Part shown: piece after piece, positions 27,295-36,093 of the stretch
Layout: every line of letters starts with the position of its first letter
How positions within the stretch are numbered: position 1 is the stretch's first letter
Notes under the pieces: generated by a model
Seen by the model: the letters and a program-made list of their open reading frames with translations, nothing else
Told to the model about the DNA's origin: nothing
Databases searched by the model: none
Assembly: GCF_019316905.1 (NCBI RefSeq)
Contig: NZ_CP079216.1
Location: forward strand, 1,922,001-1,986,000
DNA length: 64,000 nucleotides
Direction: 5' to 3'
Source: Tessaracoccus palaemonis
GTDB taxonomy: Bacteria > Actinomycetota > Actinomycetes > Propionibacteriales > Propionibacteriaceae
Made by a program: the position numbers and the translations under genes

Positions 27295-27334
27295 ACCGAT
27301 TTTCGGGGAGGGTCGGGAGTCTCCTAGGGGAGGG

Positions 27335-28075
27335 TCAGAAGTTGAGGACGTCGTCCATCTCGAGGGTCAGGCCGGGGTGGGCGACGATGTGGCGGATGCC
27401 CGCGACGACGCCGGGCATGAAGGAGACCCGGTCGTAGGAGTCCTCCCGGATCGTCAGCGTCTCCCCCGCCTGCCCGAACAGCACCTCCTGGTGCGCGACC
27501 AGCCCCTGCAGCCGCACGCCATGCACGTGGATGCCGTCGATGACCGCGCCACGGGCGCCGTCGTCGTGCACCGTCGCGTCCGGGACCGGGCCAAGGCCGG
27601 CCTCGTCGCGGGCCGCGGCGATCCGACGGGCGGTCGTCGCCGCCGTGCCCGACGGGGCATCGACCTTGTTCGGGTGGTGCAGCTCGATGATCTCGACCGA
27701 CGGGTAGAACTTCGCCGCGATCTCCGCGAACCGCATCATCAGGATGGCGCCGATGCCGAAGTTCGACGCGATCAGCACGCCGACCTTCGGATGGGCCTCG
27801 ACCAGTTCTCGTACGCGCGCGATGCGCTCCGGTGTGAATCCCGTGGTGCCGATGACCATGTTGATGCCGTGGCTGACCGCCCACTCGATGTTGTCCATCA
27901 CGGCGTCCGGATGCGTGAAGTCGACGATGACCTGAGCCGGCCCGACCGTCTCGCGGGGCTCGCCGATGTCCACTCCCCCGACGATGGTCATGCCCTCGGC
28001 CTTGTCCACCGCGTGGACGACCTGGCTGCCCATCCGCCCGCTGGCGCCGAACACGCCGACCCTGATCTCGCTCAT
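27335..28075 (-). CDS. dapB: 4-hydroxy-tetrahydrodipicolinate reductase
   Basis: This 246-residue NAD(P)H enzyme of lysine and diaminopimelate synthesis has the nucleotide motif VGVFGASGRMGSQV, the catalytic HHPNKVDAPSGTA segment (His-His and Lys) and VIGTTGF. ATG at 28075 has AAGGAG upstream and gives the family start. In many actinobacteria thyX, dapA and rnj follow; here a GNAT gene, palindromic repeats and an IS element occupy that place, and dapA is not in the window. Confidence 0.96.
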   Translation of the reverse strand: MSEIRVGVFGASGRMGSQVVHAVDKAEGMTIVGGVDIGEPRETVGPAQVIVDFTHPDAVMDNIEWAVSHGINMVIGTTGFTPERIARVRELVEAHPKVGVLIASNFGIGAILMMRFAEIAAKFYPSVEIIELHHPNKVDAPSGTAATTARRIAAARDEAGLGPVPDATVHDDGARGAVIDGIHVHGVRLQGLVAHQEVLFGQAGETLTIREDSYDRVSFMPGVVAGIRHIVAHPGLTLEMDDVLNF

Positions 28076-28139
28076 TGCTGGTCTCCTTCGCTGTCCTCCC
28101 CAGTCAACCACACGTCGAGAGCCCCACGGAGCGCACGAA

Positions 28140-28168
28140 GGGGGCGCCGGGGAATCCCCGGCGCCCCC
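28140..28168 (-). terminator. Hairpin after pnp
   Basis: GGGGGCGCCGGGG and CCCCGGCGCCCCC form a perfect 13-bp stem with a 3-base loop, 23 bases after the pnp stop. The minus-strand tail CTTCGTGCG has no T-run, but the stem is very stable; it may both terminate transcription and protect the pnp mRNA 3' end. Confidence 0.7.
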
Positions 28169-28191
28169 TGCTCAGGCGTTCAGCGTGAGGC

Positions 28192-30396
28192 TCAGGCCTC
28201 GTCGGCCGCCTCGGTCTCCTCGACGACGGGGACCAGCGACAGCTTGCCGCGGTCGTCGATGTCGGAGATCTCGACCTGCAGTTTCTGGCCGACGCTCAGC
28301 ACGTCCTCGACGTCCTCGACGCGCTTGCCACCGGCGAGCACGCGGAGCTTCGAGATGTGCAGCAGGCCGTCCTTGCCCGGCATCAGCGACACGAAGGCGC
28401 CGAAGCTGGTCAGCTTCACGACGGTGCCCAGGTAACGCTCGCCGCGCTCCGGCATGTGCGGGTTCGCGATGGCGTTGATCTGCGCGACGGCGGCCTCCGC
28501 GGCCTCGCCCGAGTCCGCACCGACGTAGACGGTGCCGTCGTCCTCGAGGGAGATGTTGGCGCCGGTCTCGTCCTGGATCGTGTTGATGACCTTGCCCTTG
28601 GGGCCGATGACCTCGCCGATCTTGTCGACCGGGATGCGCAGGGAGATGATCCGCGGCGCGTAGGGGCTCATCTCGTCGGGCATGTCGATGGCCTCGCCCA
28701 TGACGTCGAGCAGGGTGTGCCGGGCGTCACGGGCCTGCAGGAGCGCCTTCTGGAGTTCGGAGGCGGGGATGCCGTTGAGCTTCGTGTCGAGCTGGAGGGC
28801 GGTGACGAAGTCACGGGTACCCGCGACCTTGAAGTCCATGTCGCCCAGCGCGTCCTCGGCGCCCAGGATGTCGGTCAGCGCGATGTACTGGGTCTCGCCG
28901 TCGACGTCCTCGCTCATGAGGCCCATGGCGATGCCGGCCACGGGGGCCTTCAGCGGCACGCCGGCGTTCAGCAGCGACATGGTGGACGCGCAGACCGAGC
29001 CCATCGAGGTGGAGCCGTTGGAGCCCAGCGCCTCGGACACCTGACGGATCGCGTAGGGGAACTCGGTGCGGGTCGGCAGCACGGGCACGAGCGCACGCTC
29101 GGCGAGCGCCCCGTGGCCGATCTCGCGACGCTTCGGCGACCCGACGCGGCCGGTCTCACCGGTCGAGAAGGGCGGGAAGTTGTAGTTGTGCATGTAGCGC
29201 TTCGTCGTCTCCGGCGAGAGCGTGTCGATCTTCTGCTCCATGTCGAGCATGTTCAGGGTGGAGACGCCAAGGATCTGGGTCTCGCCACGCTGGAACAGCG
29301 CAGAGCCGTGCACGCGCGGGATCACGGCGACCTCTGCGGACAGGGCGCGGATGTCGGTGACGCCGCGGCCGTCGATGCGGACCCTCTCGGTCAGGGTGCG
29401 GTGGCGGACGATCTTCTTGGTCAGCGCCTTGACGGCGGCCGAGATCTCATTGGTGCGGCCGGCGAAACGCTCGGCGAGCGCCTCGGTGACCTCCTGGCGG
29501 ATGGCGTGCGTGGCGTCGTCGCGCTCCTGCTTGCCGGCGATGGTCATCGCCTCGCCGATGCGGGTCGCGGCGAGCTCCTCGACGGCGGCGAAGACGTCGT
29601 CCTGGTAGTCGCGGAAGACCGGGAAGTCGTAGGTCTCCTTGGGCAGCTTGGCCGCGAGCTCCGACTGCGCGTCGCACAGGGTCTTGATGAACGGCTTCGC
29701 GGCCTCGAGGCCCTGGCCGACGATCTCCTCGGTCGGCGCGGTCTTCCCGGCGCGGACGAGCTCCCAGGTGGCCTCGGTGCCGCCGGCCTCGACCATCATG
29801 ATCGCGACGTCGCCGTCCTCGAGGACGCGGCCCGCGACGACCATCTGGAAGGTCGACTTCGCGACCTGCTCGACGGTCGGGAAGCAGACCCACTGGTCGT
29901 CGATCAGGGCGACGCGCACGCCGCCGATGGGGCCGGAGAACGGCAGCCCGGCGATCTGGGTCGACATGGAGGCGGCGTTGATGGCCACCACGTCGTACAT
30001 GACGTTGGGGTTGAGCGCCAGCACGGTCACGACGACCTGGACCTCGTTGCGCAGGCCCTTCACGAAGGCGGGGCGCAGCGGGCGGTCGATGAGACGGCAG
30101 GCGAGGATCGCGCCCTCGCCCGGGCGGCCCTCACGACGGAAGAACGACCCGGGGATGCGGCCCGCGGCGTACATGCGCTCCTCGACGTCGACCGTCAGCG
30201 GGAAGAAGTCGATCGCGTCGCGCGGGGTCTTCTGGGCGGTGGTCGCCGACAGCAGCATGGTGTCGCCGTCGATGTAGACCGCGGCCGAGCCGTCGGCCTG
30301 CTGCGCGAGCACGCCGGCCTCGAAGCGGACGGTGTGCTTGCCGTGCTTGCCGTTGTCGATGACGGCTTCGGCGAATTCGATGCCTGGTCCTTCCAC
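28192..30396 (-). CDS. pnp: Polyribonucleotide nucleotidyltransferase (PNPase)
   Basis: This 734-residue phosphorolytic 3'-5' exoribonuclease has two RNase PH domains (early [26 protein letters not shown]; later [15 protein letters not shown] and the [22 protein letters not shown] region), a KH domain ([16 protein letters not shown]) and an S1 domain ([26 protein letters not shown]). It forms trimers in the cytosol and works with RNase J and others. The GTG at 30396 has AAGGAG at eight bases; the longer upstream frame is not family-like. Its usual partner rpsO is 3.8 kb away because putA lies between them on the other strand. Confidence 0.97.
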   Translation of the reverse strand: MEGPGIEFAEAVIDNGKHGKHTVRFEAGVLAQQADGSAAVYIDGDTMLLSATTAQKTPRDAIDFFPLTVDVEERMYAAGRIPGSFFRREGRPGEGAILACRLIDRPLRPAFVKGLRNEVQVVVTVLALNPNVMYDVVAINAASMSTQIAGLPFSGPIGGVRVALIDDQWVCFPTVEQVAKSTFQMVVAGRVLEDGDVAIMMVEAGGTEATWELVRAGKTAPTEEIVGQGLEAAKPFIKTLCDAQSELAAKLPKETYDFPVFRDYQDDVFAAVEELAATRIGEAMTIAGKQERDDATHAIRQEVTEALAERFAGRTNEISAAVKALTKKIVRHRTLTERVRIDGRGVTDIRALSAEVAVIPRVHGSALFQRGETQILGVSTLNMLDMEQKIDTLSPETTKRYMHNYNFPPFSTGETGRVGSPKRREIGHGALAERALVPVLPTRTEFPYAIRQVSEALGSNGSTSMGSVCASTMSLLNAGVPLKAPVAGIAMGLMSEDVDGETQYIALTDILGAEDALGDMDFKVAGTRDFVTALQLDTKLNGIPASELQKALLQARDARHTLLDVMGEAIDMPDEMSPYAPRIISLRIPVDKIGEVIGPKGKVINTIQDETGANISLEDDGTVYVGADSGEAAEAAVAQINAIANPHMPERGERYLGTVVKLTSFGAFVSLMPGKDGLLHISKLRVLAGGKRVEDVEDVLSVGQKLQVEISDIDDRGKLSLVPVVEETEAADEA

Positions 30397-30616
30397 GGAC
30401 AGGCTCCTTTCGGTAGCTGTGCGCCCGAGAACCCACGGGGCTCTTCCCCGTCGCGCCAGCCGGTCTTCGATCGAGGCCTGCGGGGCCTCCCCTGCGTGGG
30501 GGAACCCGAGGGCCACTACCGAGGACCAGACTCACACCGCTCTGGGCCGCACGTTGACGTGCCTGGAAAACTCCAGGCCCGCCGACATTCTAGCTGTCAG
30601 ACCCGAATCGACGCCA
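30397..30616 (-). promoter_or_regulatory. Promoter and structured leader of pnp
   Basis: On the minus strand TAGAAT (30592-30587) is a good -10; a TGGCGT-like -35 lies about 18 bases upstream. The leader of roughly 185 bases can form several hairpins, for example GCCTGGA/TCCAGGC (30561-30578), CCCC/GGGG and ACGGGG/CCCCGT just before the ribosome binding site. PNPase mRNAs are autoregulated through leader structure in other bacteria; that is suggested, not shown, here. Confidence 0.45.
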
Positions 30617-30643
30617 TCGGTGCGCGTAGGTCACCATGTACTC

Positions 30644-33600
30644 ATGCAGCAGATCGACATCGCTTCGCTGACCGAGAGCGCCGTCGCGACCGCCCGTCGC
30701 TGGGCCGACGAGTGCCGCGCCCATCCCGAGCCGAGGGCCGCACGGCTCCTGGCCGCCGCCCTGAAACATCCCTCGGGCCTCCGCTTCACCCTGGACTTCG
30801 TCGACTCGGTCATGCGCCCCGAGGACCCCCAGGTGGCCTCCCGCGCGCTGCTCGAGCTGTCGAAGCGCCCGGTCGACTTCCTGCCGGCACCGCTTCGCGT
30901 GGCCATGCGCTCGGTCGGCGCCGCGCCGCGCGCGGCCCTGCCGGCCGTCCGGCGCACGTTCGCGATGCTGGTCGGCGACCTCGTCGTCGACACGCACGGC
31001 CAGCTCGCTCCGGTGCTGAAGCGGCTGCGTGCCGGCGGATCCGGCCTGAACATCAACCTGCTCGGCGAGGCCGTCCTCGGCGACGAGCACGCCGCGGCGC
31101 GGCTCGACGCCACGACGAAGCTGCTTGCCCGCGACGACGTCGACTACGTCTCCATCAAGGTCTCCTCCGTGCTCGGGGCCCACTCGCAGTGGGCGCACGC
31201 CGCCGCGGTCGACGCGGCGGTGGAGCGGCTGCGGCCGCTGATGACGCTCGCCGCCCGGGAGGGGAAGTTCGTCAACCTGGACATGGAGGAGTACCGCGAC
31301 CTCCACCTGACCCTCGACGTGTTCCGCCGGCTCATGATGGAGCCCGACCTGATCCGCCTCCGCGCCGGCGTCGCGATCCAGACCTACCTGCGGGAGTCGG
31401 GCCTCGTGCTCGACGAGCTGGACACGTTCGCCGCGGCCCGCGTCGCCGCAGGTGGCGTGCCGATCAAGGTGCGGCTGGTCAAGGGCGCCAACCTCGCCAT
31501 GGAGAAGGTGCAGGCCGAACTGCGCGGCTGGCCGAACCCCGTGCACCCCACGAAGGAGACCACGGACGCGTCCTACCTGCGGGCGCTGGACCGGTGCCTA
31601 ACGCCGGAGCGCACGGCCCGCGTCCAGATCGGGGTGGCGAGCCACAACATCTACACCCTGGCCATGGCGTGGGAGCTGGCGAAGGCCCGCGGCGTCACCG
31701 ACGCCGTCGACATCGAGATGCTCTCGGGCATGGCGGTGCCGCTGCAGCACGTGATCCGCGAGGAGGTCGGCGGGCTGAGGCTCTACGTGCCCGTGGTCCC
31801 GCGCGCCGAGTACGACTCGGCGATCTCCTACCTGGTGCGCCGGCTCGAGGAGAACGCCGCTCCGGAGAACTTCATGTCCGGGGCCGCCTCGCTCGGCAGC
31901 GACCCCGCCTTCCTCGACCGCGAGGAGGCCCGCTTCCGGGCGGCCTGCACGCACCTGGACGACCCGGCGCCGACGGCCTGGCAGACGCAGATCCGAGGTG
32001 CCGTCACGGACGGCTTCGTCAACACCAGCGACACGGACCCGGCCCTGCCCGCAAACCAGGCCTGGGCCGAGGCGATCCGCGCCGGGCTCCCCTGCCCCGA
32101 CCTCGGCGCCGACACCCTCGACGCAGCGACCACCGACGACGCCGCCACGGTGGCGCGGGTCGTCGCGGCCGGCCGGGCGGCCGGGGCCGAGTGGGCTTCG
32201 ACACCCGTCGAAGAACGGGTCGCCGCGCTGCACCGCCTCGGAACCGAGCTCGAGGCCGCGCGCAGCGACCTGGTCCGCGTCGCCGCCGACGAGGTGGGCA
32301 AGCTCATCGACCAGGCCGACGTCGAGGTCTCCGAGGCCTGCGACTTCGCGCACTACTACGCGACGCTGGCCGCCGAGCAGGTCGAGGGGGCGACGCACGT
32401 CCCGCCGGCGCTCGTGCTGGTCGCCTCTCCCTGGAACTTCCCCATCGCGATCCCGCTGGGCGGCGTCGCCGCCGCCCTGGCCGCGGGGGCGGCCGTCATC
32501 CTGAAGCCGGCACCGCCCGCGCGCCGGATCGCCGCACTGCTGATCGAGGCGTGCCGCCGGGCGGGGATCCCGGCCAACGCGGCGCAGCTGCTGTTCGTCG
32601 AGGACGGCCCGCTCGGCGAGCAGCTCATCACGGACGACCGCGTCGACCAGGTGGTCCTCACCGGGGCCGCCGAGACCGCCGAGCTGTTCCGCTCCTGGCG
32701 CCCGGATCTCCACCTGTTGGCGGAGACCTCGGGCAAGAACGCCATCGTCGTCACCCCGTCGGCGGACCTCGACCTGGCCGCCGCCGATCTCGTCTACTCG
32801 GCCTTCGGGCACGCCGGCCAGAAGTGTTCGGCCGCGTCGCTCGGCATCCTGGTGGGCGACGTGGCGACGTCCCGCCGCTTCCTCGACCAGGTCCTCGACG
32901 CCGCCCGCTCGCTGACGGTCGCCTGGCCGGAAGAACCCCTCGCGGAGATGGGTCCCCTGACAGAGGAGCCGGGCGAGAAGCTGCTGCGCGGCCTGACGGA
33001 GCTGGAGCCGGGGCAGAGCTGGCTGCTCAAGCCGGAGCGCCTCGGCGACCGGCTGTGGCGACCCGGGGTCCGCGACGGCGTGCGCCCGGGCAGCGAGTTC
33101 CACCAGACCGAGTACTTCGGCCCCGTGCTGGGGCTGATGGCCGCGCGCGACCTCGACGAGGCCATCGCCTGGCAGAACGGCACGCGCTACGGACTCACCG
33201 CAGGTCTCCATTCGTTGGACGCCACCGAGGTGCAGCGCTGGATCAACCGGATCCAGGCCGGCAACGCCTACGTCAACCGCACGATCACCGGCGCCATCGT
33301 CCGCCGCCAGCCGTTCGGCGGCTGGAAGCGCTCGGCCGTCGGGCCCGGCATCAAGGCGGGTGGTCCGAACTACCTCACCGGCTTCGGCCACTGGGAGCCG
33401 GCCGCTCCCGTCGAGGGAGGCGCGCTGCGCGCCCCGACCGCCGCTCGACTCGTCGGCCGCTCCGTCGGGCTGCTCGACGCCGAGGACGCCCGCTGGCTGC
33501 ACCAGGCGGCGGTCTCCGACGAGGCGGCCGCCCGCACGATCTTCCGCGTCGCGCACGACCCGTCGGCCCTGGTCAGCGAGATCAACGTGCTGCGCTACCG

Positions 33601-33994
33601 GCCGGTCCCGGTCACGGTGCGCGTCGAGGAGGCAGGCGCTCGCGACGTGCTCCGTGAGGCGTCCGCGGCCCTGGCCGCGGGCTCCCGGGTCGGTTTCTCC
33701 TTCGGCACGGCCCCGCACGGGGACCTCGCCGACGCCTTGGAGGACGCCGGCTTCGCCGTCACGGTCGTCGCCGACGAGGCCTTCGACGCATCGGCCGTCG
33801 GCCGGGTCCGGTTTCTCGGCGGCCGCTCGCTGCTGGCTGCGGTCGGCGGGTCGATCGACCTGACGGTGTACGACGGCCCCAGCGTGCCGGCCGGCCGGAT
33901 CGCGCTGCTCCCCTATGTGCGGGAGCAGGCCGTGTCCATCACCAACCACCGCTTCGGGCACCCGACGCAGCTCACCGCGAGGCTCTCCCTGTAG
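30644..33994 (+). CDS. putA: Bifunctional proline dehydrogenase / L-glutamate-gamma-semialdehyde dehydrogenase
   Basis: This 1116-residue protein oxidises proline to glutamate in two steps. The N-terminal 430 residues form the FAD-dependent proline dehydrogenase barrel (VSIKVSSVLGAH, IKVRLVKGANLAMEKV, YVPVVPRAEYDSAISYLVRRLEEN). Residues about 460-950 form the NAD+-dependent dehydrogenase, with Glu in LLAETSGKN and Cys in FGHAGQKCSAASLG. About 160 extra C-terminal residues resemble a degenerate dehydrogenase-like segment that could close the substrate tunnel. The start ATG at 30644 has a weak binding site. It is divergent from pnp and breaks the rpsO-pnp pair. Confidence 0.93.
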   Translation: MQQIDIASLTESAVATARRWADECRAHPEPRAARLLAAALKHPSGLRFTLDFVDSVMRPEDPQVASRALLELSKRPVDFLPAPLRVAMRSVGAAPRAALPAVRRTFAMLVGDLVVDTHGQLAPVLKRLRAGGSGLNINLLGEAVLGDEHAAARLDATTKLLARDDVDYVSIKVSSVLGAHSQWAHAAAVDAAVERLRPLMTLAAREGKFVNLDMEEYRDLHLTLDVFRRLMMEPDLIRLRAGVAIQTYLRESGLVLDELDTFAAARVAAGGVPIKVRLVKGANLAMEKVQAELRGWPNPVHPTKETTDASYLRALDRCLTPERTARVQIGVASHNIYTLAMAWELAKARGVTDAVDIEMLSGMAVPLQHVIREEVGGLRLYVPVVPRAEYDSAISYLVRRLEENAAPENFMSGAASLGSDPAFLDREEARFRAACTHLDDPAPTAWQTQIRGAVTDGFVNTSDTDPALPANQAWAEAIRAGLPCPDLGADTLDAATTDDAATVARVVAAGRAAGAEWASTPVEERVAALHRLGTELEAARSDLVRVAADEVGKLIDQADVEVSEACDFAHYYATLAAEQVEGATHVPPALVLVASPWNFPIAIPLGGVAAALAAGAAVILKPAPPARRIAALLIEACRRAGIPANAAQLLFVEDGPLGEQLITDDRVDQVVLTGAAETAELFRSWRPDLHLLAETSGKNAIVVTPSADLDLAAADLVYSAFGHAGQKCSAASLGILVGDVATSRRFLDQVLDAARSLTVAWPEEPLAEMGPLTEEPGEKLLRGLTELEPGQSWLLKPERLGDRLWRPGVRDGVRPGSEFHQTEYFGPVLGLMAARDLDEAIAWQNGTRYGLTAGLHSLDATEVQRWINRIQAGNAYVNRTITGAIVRRQPFGGWKRSAVGPGIKAGGPNYLTGFGHWEPAAPVEGGALRAPTAARLVGRSVGLLDAEDARWLHQAAVSDEAAARTIFRVAHDPSALVSEINVLRYRPVPVTVRVEEAGARDVLREASAALAAGSRVGFSFGTAPHGDLADALEDAGFAVTVVADEAFDASAVGRVRFLGGRSLLAAVGGSIDLTVYDGPSVPAGRIALLPYVREQAVSITNHRFGHPTQLTARLSL

Positions 33995-34015
33995 GTTTCT
34001 GCTCCCGCGGCCACC

Positions 34016-34104
34016 CCGCGATGAGCACATGCTCCTTCTCGTTGCCCATAAACGCCCGAAAACGGCCGTTTCGCGCGACGACAAGTGTGTCGTGCTCATC
34101 GCGG
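34016..34104. repeat. Intergenic element bounded by a perfect 13-bp inverted repeat
   Basis: CCGCGATGAGCAC (34016-34028) and GTGCTCATCGCGG (34092-34104) enclose 63 bases whose centre contains the palindrome AAACGGCCGTTT (34060-34071). It lies between the putA and rpsO 3' ends. No coding signal is visible. Its build is like the element at 19690-19758 though the sequence differs. Confidence 0.6.
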
Positions 34105-34140
34105 CAGGCGGGCGGGGCACCTGTGGCCCCGGGAACAACG

Positions 34141-34175
34141 ACGCAGGGCGCCCCCATGAAGGGGACGCCCTGCGT
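34141..34175 (-). terminator. Terminator of rpsO (probably bidirectional)
   Basis: ACGCAGGGCG pairs with CGCCCTGCGT, then a wobble pair and CCCC/GGGG continue the stem to a 5-base loop. It lies 18 bases beyond the rpsO stop; the minus-strand tail is CGTTGTTCCC. It can also stop transcripts leaving putA. Confidence 0.75.
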
Positions 34176-34192
34176 GAGAAGTCGAGACGAGG

Positions 34193-34456
34193 TCAGCGAC
34201 GCAGCCCGAGGCGCGCGATGAGCTCGCGGTAGTGGTCGACGTCGTTCTTCGCAACGTAGTTGAGAAGGCGGCGACGCTTACCGACCATGAGCATCAGGCC
34301 ACGGTGGCTGTGGTGATCGTGCTTGTGCTGCTTCAGGTGCTCGGTCAGGTGAGCGATGCGCTTGGACAGCAGCGCGATCTGCACATCGGGCGAACCGGTG
34401 TCACCAGGCGCGGTCGCGTACTCTTCAATCGTCTTCTTCTTCAGTTCTGCATCCAT
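34193..34456 (-). CDS. rpsO: 30S ribosomal protein S15
   Basis: This 87-residue protein has the S15 signature: [34 protein letters not shown], then [22 protein letters not shown]. It binds the 16S rRNA central domain. ATG at 34456 has AAGGAG in front; upstream frame extension is non-coding. It would normally be followed by pnp; here the rightward putA intervenes. Confidence 0.97.
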   Translation of the reverse strand: MDAELKKKTIEEYATAPGDTGSPDVQIALLSKRIAHLTEHLKQHKHDHHSHRGLMLMVGKRRRLLNYVAKNDVDHYRELIARLGLRR

Positions 34457-34684
34457 ACTTGGTGCTCCTTCCAGTTCGCTGCACGGCGTCCCAGTCGCGG
34501 GTGCTTTCGGGACTCTTACCGGGCCGTGGCCGATCGACGGCAACCTGAGCAGACTACCATCCGGCGCAGGTGCGGGCCTAATTGCCCTGACCAACGCGGG
34601 GTTCTCCACGAGCGCAGCCCCTCCTCAACGGGACGGGCGCGCGCTAATGTGAGGCCACATCAGTGATCGACTCGAGGAGGAGCC

Positions 34685-35164
34685 ATGGTCTTGACCGTCA
34701 GCCAAGCAACCGATGCAGACCTGGAGGTCCTCCGCCAGCACCAGGACCGGCCCGAGCTGGGGCTGGTCGACGAGCACTTCCGTCAGCAGGGTACAGGTCG
34801 CATCATCTTCGCCGTCGTACGCGACGGCGAACGGCCGGTCGGCAGCGCGGTCATCGACTTCGAGGCGGGGCAGCTGACGCCGGAGCTGCGGCACATGTAT
34901 GTGTTCAAGTCCGCCCGTCGCCAGGGCGCCGGCCGGCTCCTGACGCAGTTCATCGAGCAGGCGGCCCGCGCGCGCGGGTACACCGCGGTCTTCCTGGCCG
35001 TCGACCCCAACAACTACAAGGCCGTCCCGCTCTACATCTCGCTGGAGTACCACCCCACGGGCGAGCACCTCTTCGTCGACGAGCCCGAGGTGCGCCAGGT
35101 CGAGGAGGGCGAGACTCCCAGCACCCACTACGCGATCTACAAGAAGAGCCTCACGGCCCTGTAG
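34685..35164 (+). CDS. GNAT-family N-acetyltransferase
   Basis: This 159-residue single-domain GNAT has the acetyl-CoA loop in MYVFKSARRQGAGRLLTQFIEQAARARGY, and an NNYKAVPLYISLEYHP segment typical of the fold's last strands. The substrate is unknown. ATG at 34685 has GAGGAGGAG just upstream, a strong site. It is read rightward between the leftward rpsO and ribF genes, ending 4 bases before the ribF stop codon, so the two genes converge tightly. Confidence 0.88.
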   Translation: MVLTVSQATDADLEVLRQHQDRPELGLVDEHFRQQGTGRIIFAVVRDGERPVGSAVIDFEAGQLTPELRHMYVFKSARRQGAGRLLTQFIEQAARARGYTAVFLAVDPNNYKAVPLYISLEYHPTGEHLFVDEPEVRQVEEGETPSTHYAIYKKSLTAL

Positions 35165-35168
35165 GCAC

Positions 35169-36083
35169 TCAGTCGTCGATCGCGAGCATGACTCGCGTCG
35201 CGGCGACGTCGTCGTTCATCTGGTCGATCAGCGCCGCGATGCCGGCGAAACGCACCTGCCCGCGGATGCGGTCAACGAAGTCGACGCCGATCTCCACGCC
35301 GTACAGCTCGAGATCGGTGCGGCCGAGGACGTAGGACTCGACGCGGTGGTCGGCCCCGTCGAACGTGGGGTTCGTGCCCACCGAGATCGCGGCGGGAAGC
35401 CGTGGGGCGTCGGGCTCGTCCAGCCTGGTCAGCCAGCCGGCGTACACGCCGTCGGCGGGAACGGCCATCTCGTTGGGAACGGCGAGGTTCGCGGTAGGGA
35501 AGCCCAGCTCGCGGCCGCGCTGGTCCCCGACCTCAACGACGCCACGGAAGCGGAACGGACGACCCAGATGCAGCGCCGCCGTGCGGACGTCGCCTGCCTC
35601 GAGCGCCGCGCGCACCCCCGTGGAACAGCTGATCTCCTCGTCGACGGAGGCCAGCGACATCGGGCGCACCTCGAAGTGCCCCTTCCCCAGTTCCGCGAGC
35701 GTGGACACATCGCCTGAGGCCCGGTTGCCGAATCGGAAGTTCTCCCCCACCACGACCCGGACAGGACGAAGTGGCAGCAGGAAACGCTCGACGAAGGCCG
35801 CGGGCGACATGGCCGCCACGTCTCTCGTGAAGCGGATGACGCGCACCTCGCTGGCACCCGCCGCCTTGAGCAGCTCGATCCGGGTGCGCAGGTCGGTCAA
35901 CAGCTGCGGCGCCTTGTCGGGCCGCAGGACAGAGACGGGATGGGGCCAGAACGTGACCACGATCAGGGGGTGGTGGGTGTCCCGGTTGGCCTCGGTCAGC
36001 ACCTTACGGTGTCCCTGATGGACGCCGTCGAAGTTGCCGACGACGACGACACTGCCGTGCTCGATGTCCTTCACGGGACTCAA
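35169..36083 (-). CDS. ribF: Bifunctional riboflavin kinase / FAD synthetase
   Basis: This protein of about 304 residues makes FMN then FAD. The N-terminal FAD synthetase domain has VVGNFDGVHQGHRKVL, and the STGVR-like motif reads SCSTGVRAAL. The C-terminal kinase domain has GRELGFPTANL and GVYAGW. The start is unclear: a TTG at 36083 has AGGA at eight bases and lies 10 bases past the truB stop, and a GTG at 36074 is an alternative. It is part of the rimP-nusA-infB-rbfA-truB-ribF series. Confidence 0.92.
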   Translation of the reverse strand: MSPVKDIEHGSVVVVGNFDGVHQGHRKVLTEANRDTHHPLIVVTFWPHPVSVLRPDKAPQLLTDLRTRIELLKAAGASEVRVIRFTRDVAAMSPAAFVERFLLPLRPVRVVVGENFRFGNRASGDVSTLAELGKGHFEVRPMSLASVDEEISCSTGVRAALEAGDVRTAALHLGRPFRFRGVVEVGDQRGRELGFPTANLAVPNEMAVPADGVYAGWLTRLDEPDAPRLPAAISVGTNPTFDGADHRVESYVLGRTDLELYGVEIGVDFVDRIRGQVRFAGIAALIDQMNDDVAATRVMLAIDD

Positions 36084-36093
36084 TGTGACATCC

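Noticed and set aside
30332..33657. A 1766-residue open frame from 28357 across pnp and putA, and a 1220-residue frame beginning inside the pnp leader
   Set aside because: The long frame is the antisense shadow of pnp and an out-of-frame shadow of putA. The 1220-residue frame is putA with an artificial N-terminal extension through the pnp leader.
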